A stretch of DNA of 34,939 nucleotides from JAGPHI01 sp036641735 (GCA_036641735.1 JAVWEG010000013.1:1-34939), one strand, 5' to 3'. Counted from the first letter of the stretch, positions 26,300-34,885 are shown. Numbers and translations are program-made. The notes: generated from the letters alone by a model not told the origin.

Positions 26300-26949
26300 T
26301 TATATCCAACTCCCCAAACTGTTTCTATCGGACACTCCATTACGCTACTGAATTTGTTCCTGATGTTTTTAATATGAACACGAATAGAGGAAACATCACT
26401 TTCGGAATTAAATCCAAAAACCTTTTCTAAAATGCTTTCAAGAGAAAAAATTTGTCTTTTGTTTCTCGCGAGTAATTCACAAATTTCATATTCACTTTTT
26501 GTAAAAGCAATTAAAATGTTTTTAACGGTTATCGTTTTCTCTGCTAAATCAAAAACACAATTTTCTAAAATTAAGCTTTGGTGCTTATCTCTATGCTCCC
26601 TGCGAATATGTGCATTAACTCGCGCCCTAAGCTCTGTAATGCTAAATGGCTTTTTGATATAATCATCGCCACCTGCCAAAAAGCCGTCGACAATATCATT
26701 TTCCATCGTTTTAGCCGTTAAAAACAAAATGGGGCAATCGATAATTTTTCTGTTTTCTCTGCAAAAGGTTATGCCGTCAACTATAGGCATCATAATATCA
26801 AGGATAATTAAATCTGCGTTTTTAAAATCTTTTTCCGACACTGAAACCGCACTGTTTTTAGTAGTAACAATATGACCGTCCCTTGTAAGTGCAGTCTTTA
26901 TCATTTTGCAAATTGCAATATCATCATCTATAACAATAATTCGAGGCAT
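26290..26949 (-). CDS. OmpR-family response regulator of the LanFEG system
   Basis: A 219-residue regulator with receiver domain (D8-D10, phospho-acceptor D51 in LIILDIMMP, K in IKKPF) and winged-helix output (FTKSEYEICELLARN, ending WGVGYKWK). Related regulators (SpaR/NisR, CprR) activate lantibiotic immunity or peptide-resistance transporters. It is 12 bases after the LanG-like gene and overlaps the kinase, so all five genes form one operon. GGAGAT serves as ribosome site. Confidence 0.92.
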   Translation of the reverse strand: MPRIIVIDDDIAICKMIKTALTRDGHIVTTKNSAVSVSEKDFKNADLIILDIMMPIVDGITFCRENRKIIDCPILFLTAKTMENDIVDGFLAGGDDYIKKPFSITELRARVNAHIRREHRDKHQSLILENCVFDLAEKTITVKNILIAFTKSEYEICELLARNKRQIFSLESILEKVFGFNSESDVSSIRVHIKNIRNKFSSVMECPIETVWGVGYKWK

Positions 26950-26961
26950 TTAATATCTCCT

Positions 26962-27714
26962 TTATTCTTGCGATTTTCTGCCTTCCCACTTACGAAATAT
27001 CCAAAATATCAGCAAAGAAAAAACTGCAAAAAACAATAAAATAAACACTATACTTGTTATAATACCACTATAATGTAAAAATTCAATATTTGCTAAGTCA
27101 GATACCAGCAATGTTTCGGAAAATCTAGCCACAATCCCCCACGGCAGCATCCACCAAATACCGTCGCCAAGCCCTGTTAACAGCAATGCCGAAACTAGGC
27201 CTCCTAATATGCCAAGACTAATGCCATACCCTTTTCCTTTAATAAAACCGATAATATATTGTATTAAATATATTGGCAAAACACTGAAAAACAGCAAACA
27301 GCCTACTTTAACATAAAAGGTAATATTAAATATAACATATCCCATTTTTATAAAGCCTATGCCAAACAATACTAAGGCAAGCAATGAGGAAACAAACCCA
27401 AATATAAGAAGTACGATAATTTTACTGATATGTGCAATATATTTTGCACTTGGCGCAGATAAAAGCAACTGGAAATCTCCTGCTCCTTGCTCCTCTTCTG
27501 TGAGCATAGATATGATTATTCCGATTAAAACAGGAAATGTAACAGACAGTATTTGTATGTATGCGGCAAGCTTGGTTGTTTCGTCCCACGATAAAACAGA
27601 ATAGCACCATAAAAACAAAGCTGCTCCCACAAAAGGAACAATTAAATGTATAATCCACAGCGGAGTGTGAAAAAACTTATATAAATCGGATTTTAAATTA
27701 GCATATAAATTCAT
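26962..27714 (-). CDS. LanG/MutG-like ABC permease
   Basis: A 250-residue protein with about six membrane helices. The first cytoplasmic loop after helix two carries EEEQGAGDFQLLLSAP, the conserved E-loop segment of lantibiotic-protection permeases of the MutG/SpaG type. It should form a heterodimer with the LanE-like protein and move lantibiotics or other cationic peptides away from the membrane. AGAGGTG precedes the ATG. It begins right after the LanE-like stop. Confidence 0.88.
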   Translation of the reverse strand: MNLYANLKSDLYKFFHTPLWIIHLIVPFVGAALFLWCYSVLSWDETTKLAAYIQILSVTFPVLIGIIISMLTEEEQGAGDFQLLLSAPSAKYIAHISKIIVLLIFGFVSSLLALVLFGIGFIKMGYVIFNITFYVKVGCLLFFSVLPIYLIQYIIGFIKGKGYGISLGILGGLVSALLLTGLGDGIWWMLPWGIVARFSETLLVSDLANIEFLHYSGIITSIVFILLFFAVFSLLIFWIFRKWEGRKSQE

Positions 27715-28440
27715 TTATATCACCTCTTTGCGGCTAAACCATACTGTAGTGATAAAAGAAAAAATTATATACAATGCCGCTGTAATGATAATACCAATAA
27801 AAACAACAGAGCTGTTACTTAAGCTATTCCCTACTTCAAGCGGTAAGCCATTTGGCAATACCTTAATAATAGGACACATTAATCTTGCAGGAATAGCAAA
27901 AGGTACATACCAAAGCTTCGTTGGTGCAAATAAAATACCAAAGCCTAAATTTAAACTAAAACTAATTATAATTGAGAAAAATGAGCCCAGTTTTTCACTA
28001 ATAAATATAAATACGGGAATTTGCCAAGCAAACGTTAAAAACAATACAATGCACGCTGTAAAGCTACTACCAAAAGGTACATAAATGCCAAAAAACGCGC
28101 AGGAAGCTATCATAAAAGCGAAAAAAATCAGATTTACAAACAGCAGTATAATAGTTAACATTAAAATTCGTGATATCCATAAATTCTTTTTGTATACGCA
28201 AACAGCGAATAAACTATGTCGATTATATTTTTTCTCGGTGGAAGTAGTAAATGCTATCATCATAGCAAGCGTACAAGGTAAAATCATAGTGTACCACCAG
28301 TTAAACGCGCCCTCCACAAAATAATTTCCACCCATAAGAACAATTGGCAATATAACGGTAATTAATGGGGCTATCCATAGTAATTTTAAAATGAAGAGAT
28401 GTTTTTGTTTTAAAAATTCCGCTTTTAAATAATTAAACAT
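27715..28440 (-). CDS. LanE/MutE-like ABC permease
   Basis: A 241-residue protein with about six membrane helices. The NWWYTMILP segment after the second helix is typical of the MutE/EpiE family of lantibiotic immunity permeases, followed by STEKKYNRHSLF in the conserved cytoplasmic loop. The start is taken as ATG 28440. A GTG three codons upstream is also possible, and neither has a strong ribosome site, so coupling to the overlapping ATPase gene is likely. Confidence 0.88.
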   Translation of the reverse strand: MFNYLKAEFLKQKHLFILKLLWIAPLITVILPIVLMGGNYFVEGAFNWWYTMILPCTLAMMIAFTTSTEKKYNRHSLFAVCVYKKNLWISRILMLTIILLFVNLIFFAFMIASCAFFGIYVPFGSSFTACIVLFLTFAWQIPVFIFISEKLGSFFSIIISFSLNLGFGILFAPTKLWYVPFAIPARLMCPIIKVLPNGLPLEVGNSLSNSSVVFIGIIITAALYIIFSFITTVWFSRKEVI

Positions 28441-29137
28441 TATCTGCACCCGATTTTTTCACAATCTCCATAAAAAGGCTTTCTAAATCTTCGTTTTTAT
28501 GAATTGTATCTTCGTACCAAAGCTTTCCGTTAACAATAATACCGATATCTTCCGCTATTTGTTCTACCTCGGATAAAAGATGACTTGATAAAATTACAGT
28601 TATGCCTTTTTGAGGGAACGACAATATAAGCTCTCTTAAATCTTGTATACCAATAGGATCAAGCCCGTTTGTAGGTTCGTCTAAAATGAGCAGTGTCGGA
28701 TTATTTAAAAGCGCCAATGCAATTCCCAATCTTTGCTTCATACCCATTGAAAACTGCCCTGCCTTTTTCTTTCCTGTGTTTGTGAGAGCTACTGTTTCAA
28801 GCACTTTTTCAATTCTGCTATTCGGTAAATTATAAAGTAACGCTCTAACTTTTAGATTTTCAAATGCAGTTAAATTTTCATAAATCGGAGGGCTTTCTAT
28901 TAACGCACCAATATTAAGCAAATCCGTTCTCTTCCAAAGTTTTCCGTTAAAATAAATTTCACCCGATGATGGACTTATCATTCCTGTTATCATCTTTAGC
29001 AATGTAGATTTGCCTGCACCATTAGGCCCGAGCAATCCGTATATACTGTTTTTTCTAACAGTAATTGAAATATTGTCATTTGCCTTTTGCTTTTTGAAGC
29101 TTTTACACAGCTCTTTTGTAGCTAAAATACTTTCCAT
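28433..29137 (-). CDS. LanF/BcrA-like ABC transporter ATPase
   Basis: A 234-residue ATPase. The start is ATG 29137 after AGAGGA; an upstream in-frame ATG adding 30 residues is rejected. It has Walker A GPNGAGKST (37-45), ABC signature FSMGMKQR, Walker B LLILDEPTNGLD and the H-loop SSHLLSE. It is typical of LanF, BcrA and CprA ATPases. With the LanE/LanG proteins it should form an exporter protecting the cell from lantibiotics or other antimicrobial peptides. No lantibiotic precursor or modification enzyme is nearby, which argues for resistance rather than self-immunity. Confidence 0.93.
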   Translation of the reverse strand: MESILATKELCKSFKKQKANDNISITVRKNSIYGLLGPNGAGKSTLLKMITGMISPSSGEIYFNGKLWKRTDLLNIGALIESPPIYENLTAFENLKVRALLYNLPNSRIEKVLETVALTNTGKKKAGQFSMGMKQRLGIALALLNNPTLLILDEPTNGLDPIGIQDLRELILSFPQKGITVILSSHLLSEVEQIAEDIGIIVNGKLWYEDTIHKNEDLESLFMEIVKKSGADNV

Positions 29138-29179
29138 AAAAATCCTCTTTTCTTTGTAATAACACAATAATAAAAGATA

Positions 29180-29208
29180 TTTATAAAAAAAGTATAAAGA
29201 TTTTGCAA
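29180..29208 (-). promoter_or_regulatory. SigmaA promoter of the LanFEG-RK operon
   Basis: On the minus strand TTGCAA (29208-29203) and TATAAA (29185-29180) are 17 bases apart, about 43 bases before the ATPase start. Confidence 0.5.
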
Positions 29209-29332
29209 TGAATACAAATTCGCTCATTTGCTAAATTTATTAATACATTATAACGCAATATAAAATTTACGTACCTGAAAACGACCAAAAAAGTTCATAT
29301 CACAAAATACGAGAAAATGATGACACTAATAA

Positions 29333-29437
29333 TACAGGGAAACGGATAAATTCGACGGATATGTTCGCGCATTAAGCAAAAATGACGACATACTGTTTGA
29401 TAAAATAACAAAACAATCTTTTCGAGCTGTAAAATAA
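29333..29437 (+). pseudogene. Possible remnant of a gene 3' end
   Basis: Between stops at 29330-29332 and 29435-29437 lies a 34-codon frame without a start. Its sequence, FDGYVRALSKNDDILFDK followed by ITKQSFRAVK, looks protein-like. Decayed sequence without frame precedes it, and a hairpin follows at 29452. No family was recognised. It may be the tail of a lost gene. Confidence 0.28.
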
Positions 29438-29451
29438 ATTACGCAAAGCAA

Positions 29452-29482
29452 AACAGCATAGATAACACGTATCTACGCTGTT
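29452..29482. terminator. Hairpin after the possible gene remnant
   Basis: AACAGCATAGATA (29452-29464) pairs with TATCTACGCTGTT (29470-29482) with one mismatch and a 5-base loop. No T-run follows on either strand, so it is a weak terminator or a leftover of one. Confidence 0.4.
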
Positions 29483-29708
29483 CAAGTGAGTAATTTGTTT
29501 GTAAATTTTATCCTCGTACCTCAAGCGTAAAATTCAACCTATCACGTATCTAGGCACAGATTTTTAAAGATTAAAAATGCTTTTTCAGTCTTTTGTGATT
29601 TTGTATTTCATTAGTTAAACAAATATTTTAATGTTCTGACCGATGTTGAGTTTAGGTGAAGCATATCGCATAAAATATTTCAATCTCTCGGTTGCGGACA
29701 CTGTAATA
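29483..29708. other. Gene-free stretch
   Basis: This part of the 570-base gap between the LanF-like gene and the VanZ-family gene holds short stop-rich frames only. I see no gene, RNA or clear terminator in it. Confidence 0.5.
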
Positions 29709-30200
29709 TTATGCTCTTTTTTTACGCTTTTCAATAATGTACTGTGCAATAAATATAATAGCAATACCTAAAATCGCACCTAGAGCGTCGATAGAAACAT
29801 CGAAAAATGTCGGGCCACGCCCTGAAATAAAGCTTTGATGAAATTCGTCGGAGCAAGCATAAACAAAGCACGTCACTACAGAAATTTTAAATACTACCCA
29901 ACGCGCTAAGCCAAAGGTACTTATAAATCCGAAAACGCTAAAACCCAGTGCTGTATAAATAGAAAAATGAGCGAGTTTACGCACAAGAGTGTGAAATTGC
30001 TGAAATTCAGTGCTTTCGTGGGCAGGACTAACACGCTCTTTGCCAATATTTATAACCTCAACAGCGGTGTCAGTTACCTTTTGGCTCAATCCTTCGCTAA
30101 CCTCACCTGTTTGAGATGAAAAAGAAAAAATTAGACAACAGATTATTATGGATAAAACTAAGTACAAAACTCTATATATCTTCAATTGTTTACCCACCAT
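29709..30200 (-). CDS. VanZ-family membrane protein
   Basis: A 163-residue protein with four membrane helices (about 8-26, 75-95, 100-118, 133-155) and VanZ family marks: FSSQ after the first helix, RKLAHFSIYTALGF, and the CSDEFHQSFISGRGPTFFDVSIDALGA block. VanZ relatives raise teicoplanin resistance in some species, mechanism unclear, while most act in unknown envelope roles. It follows the sugar transferase by 32 bases but has no visible Shine-Dalgarno sequence, so its translation may be weak or coupled. Confidence 0.9.
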   Translation of the reverse strand: MVGKQLKIYRVLYLVLSIIICCLIFSFSSQTGEVSEGLSQKVTDTAVEVINIGKERVSPAHESTEFQQFHTLVRKLAHFSIYTALGFSVFGFISTFGLARWVVFKISVVTCFVYACSDEFHQSFISGRGPTFFDVSIDALGAILGIAIIFIAQYIIEKRKKRA

Positions 30201-30232
30201 TTATTATTTTTATACTTGTTTTACTAAAAGAC

Positions 30233-31600
30233 TCAGCTGATTTCTTGTTCTTGTTTTTCATCCACAGCTTTTTCAAACCCCTCTGTACTCTCCGGCATAA
30301 ACAAGATTTTAACAGTTGTCAGCATTATTTTTACGTCCTCTATTACACTCATATTTGCAATATACATCAAATCCATTTGTAGCTTATCATAGGGGGTGGT
30401 GTTAGCCTTACCGTGGATTTGAGCATAACCTGTTAAACCTGCTGTAACTTGTAGTCGAAGAGCAAATTCGGGAGTTTCCCGTTCGTATAATGCGATTGTT
30501 TCAAGGCGCTCCGGACGTGGACCAACTATTGTCATATCACCTTTTAAAATATTTATCAATTGAGGTATTTCATCAATACGACAAATTCGAATAATTTTCC
30601 CTATCGGAGTAACGCGGTCATCATTTTCCATTGTGACAATACCCTTACCACCTTTGTCCGCATCTACCTTCATACTTCTAAATTTATATATTTTAAATAT
30701 TTTTCTATCTTTGGTCATTCTCAGCTGAGTAAATAAAACCGGCCCACCGTCGCCAAGCTTTATAAAAAGAGCAGTTAAAAGCATAAATGGGCTTAAAACA
30801 ACAAGTGCCAAAGCACAAGCGATTACGTCAAAAACGCGCTTTACCACCAAATACCAGGCTGTTGGAGACGCACTTTCACAAAGCAACATAGGCACGTCGC
30901 CAAAATTAAGTCTCTTCGCTCCGCTGATAATGATGTCACTGATATGCGGGCGCACATATGCCGCCTTTTTTGTTTGAATGCAGTATTTAATTATTTTATT
31001 GCGGTAGTTTGAAGACACCCCACAAAGAAACACGCAGTCAACCTTGTCAATCTCTTCATAAACAACCTGTATACCATTTTCTACGCTTATTGTATCCTTT
31101 ACAATAAAACGCGCCTTATTAAGATTTTTTATAATGCTCGGAAAATCGGAATTTTCATATATCAATAGTGCGTTTTGAGGACTATACAGGCAAAAAAAGA
31201 ATTTGTTTGCCCACATTGACCAAATGCAACACCAAAGCATTTGGCAAACAGAAGCCCACAATATACCAATCGGATTTAATAGTCCCCGTGCTAAAAGCAC
31301 AATTATGGCATACATTAAAATATTACACACAACAATGGCAATACAGTGCGAATACATAAGCTCTGACACTCGTAAAAGCCCCAGCTTATATCCACCGTAT
31401 AACTTTGAAAAGGTTGCATAAAGTACCGCAAAAATAAGCACAACAAAATAATTGCCCTTTTGAAAAAAAGGATACGCTATTTTGTGAGCATATAAAACAT
31501 ACCATGCGCACAGAAAAAGAAACGTAACGGCAACGATATTCAATACTTTAAGTAGAAAAATAATAAAATCTTTTTTATACTTAGATAATTTTATTGTCAT
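30233..31600 (-). CDS. Polyprenyl-phosphate sugar-1-phosphate transferase (WbaP/CpsE type)
   Basis: A 455-residue membrane enzyme. Four or five N-terminal helices (about 12-125) are followed by a nucleotide-binding-like region and a C-terminal bacterial sugar transferase domain (about 250-445), marked by KRVFDVIACALALVVLSP, FKIYKFRSM, RICRIDEIPQLINILKGDM, VGPRPER and GLTGYAQIHGK. It should transfer a sugar-1-phosphate to undecaprenyl phosphate, the first step of capsule or exopolysaccharide assembly. No glycosyltransferases or Wzx/Wzy genes are nearby, so it is an orphan initiating enzyme. Strong GGAGG ribosome site. Confidence 0.93.
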   Translation of the reverse strand: MTIKLSKYKKDFIIFLLKVLNIVAVTFLFLCAWYVLYAHKIAYPFFQKGNYFVVLIFAVLYATFSKLYGGYKLGLLRVSELMYSHCIAIVVCNILMYAIIVLLARGLLNPIGILWASVCQMLWCCIWSMWANKFFFCLYSPQNALLIYENSDFPSIIKNLNKARFIVKDTISVENGIQVVYEEIDKVDCVFLCGVSSNYRNKIIKYCIQTKKAAYVRPHISDIIISGAKRLNFGDVPMLLCESASPTAWYLVVKRVFDVIACALALVVLSPFMLLTALFIKLGDGGPVLFTQLRMTKDRKIFKIYKFRSMKVDADKGGKGIVTMENDDRVTPIGKIIRICRIDEIPQLINILKGDMTIVGPRPERLETIALYERETPEFALRLQVTAGLTGYAQIHGKANTTPYDKLQMDLMYIANMSVIEDVKIMLTTVKILFMPESTEGFEKAVDEKQEQEIS

Positions 31601-31711
31601 TGCCGTACCTCCTACCTCACTTTTTTGTGACCATTTTGCTGCATAAAGCTTAATTTTTTAGAATTTTCGACATTTTAAAGGCAGATGATACCTACCACTG
31701 TAAAAGCATTA

Positions 31712-31729
31712 CTAAACCATTGTGTTTAG
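31712..31729 (-). terminator. Weak hairpin between the carboxypeptidase and transferase genes
   Basis: CTAAAC (31712-31717) pairs with GTTTAG (31724-31729). On the minus strand it is followed by TAATGCTTTTAC. It may partly end the sortase operon transcripts. Confidence 0.3.
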
Positions 31730-31772
31730 CTAAGCATACAAGAAATTTCATTATAAAAGTACCAAGCAAACC

Positions 31773-32657
31773 TTATTGCGCAAGATATTCTTCAAGGCAA
31801 AGGCCGCTTTCGGTGATAAGTTTCGCTTGCTCCTCCCCTACGTATCTGTAATGCCACGGTTTGTATTCGGTGCCCGTAATGTCTGTTTTATCTTTTGGAT
31901 AACGCAAGATAAATCCATATTTTGCCGCGTTTTCCAAAAGCCATTTAAACTCCGGCGTTTCGTCGAATGTCGCAATTTTTTGCTGAAAATTAAGTGCTAA
32001 AATATCGGCGGCAAGCCCTAAATTATGTTCGGTTTCGCCGGGCTTTTGTACGGTGAACGAAGCTTCTGCCTCGGCTTCCTCTGCTGTTTTGCCGTTGCGC
32101 TTTAAGTTCGCAAGCGCATTGTCATATAGTGCTTTTTGACGTTCAAAGCTACGAAATCCGCTTACTAAATTTAGCTTAATACCATCTGCTTGTGCAGCGG
32201 CAAATAAATTGTTAAGTGCATCTACGGCCCGTTCGTCAAAATGATAGCCTGCTCCCAGAAGGGCAGTTTTCGTGTCAAACCCATCCGGCAAAGGATTGTC
32301 ACTGTTAACTAATGTCATATACCATTCGTTACGTGGAATTTCCGGCGGCGGTGGAGCAGGTGGTGGGGCAGACGGCTCTTGCGACGAAACAACAGGTGCC
32401 ACAGACTGTACCTGTTCGCTTACGCTTTGTGTAATTTGCGAGTTTTGTGGTAAAGACGGCGGATTTGGGCTTTTAACAAGTTTTTTTGTTGCAAATAACC
32501 CTACGCAAAGCAGAATCACCAAGATAAGTAGCACAAAAAAAACAGCCAGCAACACCTTTCGCAACGGCTGTTTCTGCTGTGCCACTTTTCGAGACTCTGT
32601 TTTTTTATCAGGCTCTATTTTTTCATCAGGCTGCGAATAAAAATCTAAAATATTCAA
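31773..32657 (-). CDS. VanY-type D-alanyl-D-alanine carboxypeptidase-like protein
   Basis: A 294-residue protein anchored by one N-terminal helix (about 34-56), then a Pro/Ser-rich linker (62-108) and a peptidase M15B/VanY domain outside. Zinc ligands H211 and D218 are seen in PGETEHNLGLAAD, with R169 in SGFRS, and H269 in YKPWHYRYVG. The usual motif there is EPWH, whose Glu is the catalytic base. Here Lys266 takes its place, so activity is uncertain. The start is TTG, with AGGGTGA in the end of the upstream gene. It follows the sortase and membrane protein genes by six bases, so cell-wall trimming near the sortase site is a natural idea. Confidence 0.87.
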   Translation of the reverse strand: MNILDFYSQPDEKIEPDKKTESRKVAQQKQPLRKVLLAVFFVLLILVILLCVGLFATKKLVKSPNPPSLPQNSQITQSVSEQVQSVAPVVSSQEPSAPPPAPPPPEIPRNEWYMTLVNSDNPLPDGFDTKTALLGAGYHFDERAVDALNNLFAAAQADGIKLNLVSGFRSFERQKALYDNALANLKRNGKTAEEAEAEASFTVQKPGETEHNLGLAADILALNFQQKIATFDETPEFKWLLENAAKYGFILRYPKDKTDITGTEYKPWHYRYVGEEQAKLITESGLCLEEYLAQ

Positions 32658-32663
32658 GCTGTT

Positions 32664-33521
32664 TCACCCTTTGTGTTTTGCACGTTTTGAATTTGCTTTA
32701 CGTAGCACATAATATGCCACGATACATAAAATTGCGGCAATAAGGCAGATAAATGAGCAATTAATCATAACCTTGAAAATTCCATTTAAATAATCTACAA
32801 CAAAATGATTAAGAGAAATTGGTCTGACTGAAATATAAGATATTTTATCTGACAATATAACCGCAATCGGTAATATTGCCGACATAATAAATGCTGTAGA
32901 GAAACTATAAGCATAATATTTAAAAAGCCTATGGCTTGTTTTATTCAAAATAATAAGAAACGCAGCAGTAAAAACGAACGCGACTATCAGCGAAATATTA
33001 ACAATTTTTAATTTTTGACGAAGCGCGTTAACAATAGAGGAAACATAGCTTAAAAATGGTAGCGATACAGCATCAATATAATCGGTAGCGCAGGCGGCGG
33101 CAAGCTGTGCCACACCTGTTTTAATATCCTCTGTTATAATAATGTCGCGAACCTCTACGTTTTTTATAAGCGTTTCATAAATGTGTTTATTTAGTGCATC
33201 GTAGTCGAGTGCAGGTGTGTCGAAATAGATTTTTTCAATATTTTTAAAAAGTGCGCCTTCAATTTCATCCTCATTTAATATATCGGCAAACGCGTCTATA
33301 GTAAATCCGCTTGCTGCCCCATAGGATGTATAGGTTTCTTCAAGCTCTTGTTTAACTTTGCTTGCAAAATGGCTAGTTTGCGCTTTTCCCTTCATATAGC
33401 TTGGATTTGATACAGTGACATTTACGGTAAAAGCTACAATACTAATAATGCTGAATAAAGCAAGAATAAGAGACAGCACCATTGATAAGATTTGCTTTAC
33501 TGTGGATTTATTTATCTGCAT
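32664..33521 (-). CDS. Unknown four-helix membrane protein in the sortase operon
   Basis: A 285-residue protein of no recognised family. One helix at 11-34, a likely extracellular helical domain of about 135 residues (36-170, acidic, no cysteine pair), then three helices (about 175-192, 205-225, 250-275) and a basic tail KANSKRAKHKG. It lies between sortase and carboxypeptidase genes with short gaps (12 and 6 bases) and a good AGGAGA site, so it probably helps the sorted protein or the sortase at the membrane. Confidence 0.75.
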   Translation of the reverse strand: MQINKSTVKQILSMVLSLILALFSIISIVAFTVNVTVSNPSYMKGKAQTSHFASKVKQELEETYTSYGAASGFTIDAFADILNEDEIEGALFKNIEKIYFDTPALDYDALNKHIYETLIKNVEVRDIIITEDIKTGVAQLAAACATDYIDAVSLPFLSYVSSIVNALRQKLKIVNISLIVAFVFTAAFLIILNKTSHRLFKYYAYSFSTAFIMSAILPIAVILSDKISYISVRPISLNHFVVDYLNGIFKVMINCSFICLIAAILCIVAYYVLRKANSKRAKHKG

Positions 33522-33533
33522 GGCGCTGTCTCC

Positions 33534-34220
33534 TTAATCTTTACTATCGTCAATAATCTTTGGTCCATCAATATATTTGCCGTATACAAAATACCTTGTT
33601 GGAGTGAATCCGATGCCGTGAAACGGGTAACAAGTATATAAGATAATATTTTCATCAGTGCGTGAAAAATCGTAAGCCGTTTCATCTGTGGCTTCTTTTA
33701 CCTGCATATCCGTGATTTTATAATGGTACTCTCCATAATAGGTTTTAACCGTGATTATGCTTCCTAATTTGGCATCTCCCAATTCATAGAAAGCAGTCAT
33801 TGAATGCCCTGCAAGTAAAACTGTTCGATCAAATCCAGGCAGCCACGCACCCATATATGTGCCGGCTCCCGCATTAAGCTCTTTGTTAGAGTCGCCCCAC
33901 AACAAGTCAGTCTTTAGCGTAGTGCCCTCTATTGTTACCTCACCGTAGTAAGCGCCTACCTCGGGATAGGTAAATTCAGAAAGTAGTATGCCATCTTTAT
34001 TGTTTTCAAGTGCCGAATGTAGCCCTTGAAACTGGTTTGTGGGTATTGTATTTGTCTGCTTTTCTTCGCTTAAAAATAAGTTGAACAGGTCTACCACCGG
34101 CATAACAGTAGGCGCGAGAGCCAAATACAAAATGAGCGCAAGTATTATTGAAAAAGCAACTGGAACGAGCACAAAGCCCGCCCAGTTGCCGCGCCGTTTT
34201 TGTTTTACGCGAAACGCCAT
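33534..34220 (-). CDS. Sortase, class D-like
   Basis: A 228-residue transpeptidase with an N-terminal membrane anchor (13-38) and sortase barrel. The active site is complete: H139 in LLAGHSMTAFYEL, C197 in ILYTCYPF and R209 in PTRYFVYG. The N-terminal anchor and TCYPF sequence resemble class D sortases. It should cleave the sorting signal of the preceding gene product and join it to the cell wall. Its ATG shares one base with the substrate stop (TAATG), so the pair is translated together. Confidence 0.9.
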   Translation of the reverse strand: MAFRVKQKRRGNWAGFVLVPVAFSIILALILYLALAPTVMPVVDLFNLFLSEEKQTNTIPTNQFQGLHSALENNKDGILLSEFTYPEVGAYYGEVTIEGTTLKTDLLWGDSNKELNAGAGTYMGAWLPGFDRTVLLAGHSMTAFYELGDAKLGSIITVKTYYGEYHYKITDMQVKEATDETAYDFSRTDENIILYTCYPFHGIGFTPTRYFVYGKYIDGPKIIDDSKD

Positions 34221-34825
34221 TATTCAGCTAAACCAAGCTTACGTGTTACTACAACGCCTGCGCCAAGCACTGCAACAACAGCAAAAGCTAAAACTGAAAC
34301 GCCGGTCATATTAAGATCTGCGCCTGTCTTTTTGATAACTGGATAGAAAGGTGCATCATCAGGGTTTTCACCTAGATCAACAGTTACCTTCACTGCTTCA
34401 CCTGTTTTCGAAGCTGCAGCAGAAATAGCAACAGCTGGCTTACCGTAAATGTTTTTGCCTTTAATTGAAAGGCCTTCTACCGAAACACTTACGCCGGCAG
34501 GTGCAAGAGCCGCATTAACTGCAGTTTCAGCAGCCTTCAAATCAGTAGCTGTAAGTGTACCTGCCGCTTTTTTGGCAAGTGTTGGCTCTGCAGCGGTTTT
34601 CACCTGAACAACGTCAATCTTTGCAACAGCAGCGTCTGTCATTGCATCAACAGAGTTTTTAGCCAGTGCTAGTTGCTCAGCCGAAGCACCATACTTTGAT
34701 GCGTTTTGATCAAGCAAGGCGTTCATTTCGGCTTTTGTGTTGCCTGTTGTCTTTGCTGCAAAAGCTGTTACGGACATAGCCGCAGCTAATGCAAGAACCA
34801 ATGCGATGGACATAAATTTTTTCAT
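34220..34825 (-). CDS. Small secreted surface protein with a non-LPxTG sorting signal
   Basis: A 201-residue protein. Start ATG 34825 follows GGAGG by 11 bases; an upstream ATG is rejected because the ribosome site would lie inside it. Signal peptide 1-23 (cleavage after AFA). The mature part is Ala/Lys/Thr-rich and helical, then a short beta-rich segment (110-155). The C-terminus is a sorting signal: PVIKKTGAD (162-170), a hydrophobic stretch (174-193) and RKLGLAE. There is no LPxTG; the motif is of x-K-x-TG type. A 14-base palindrome AGGAATATATTCCT covers the ribosome site. It is the obvious substrate of the next gene. Confidence 0.82.
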   Translation of the reverse strand: MKKFMSIALVLALAAAMSVTAFAAKTTGNTKAEMNALLDQNASKYGASAEQLALAKNSVDAMTDAAVAKIDVVQVKTAAEPTLAKKAAGTLTATDLKAAETAVNAALAPAGVSVSVEGLSIKGKNIYGKPAVAISAAASKTGEAVKVTVDLGENPDDAPFYPVIKKTGADLNMTGVSVLAFAVVAVLGAGVVVTRKLGLAE

Positions 34826-34860
34826 AGGAATATATTCCTCCTTAATTAATATATACACAA

Positions 34861-34874
34861 AGCGGGCGCCCGCT
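34861..34874. terminator. GC-rich palindrome upstream of the surface protein gene
   Basis: AGCGGGCGCCCGCT is a perfect 14-base palindrome in AT-rich surroundings. On the minus strand it follows the end of a partial gene by 11 bases and is followed by TTGTGTAT. It may be a compact terminator of the upstream gene or a protein-binding site. Confidence 0.4.
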
Positions 34875-34885
34875 CTATATATCGG

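Noticed and set aside
29135..29227. 30-residue N-terminal extension of the LanF-like ATPase
   Set aside because: The inner ATG has a ribosome site, ABC ATPases of this type start there, and the extension overlaps the likely promoter.
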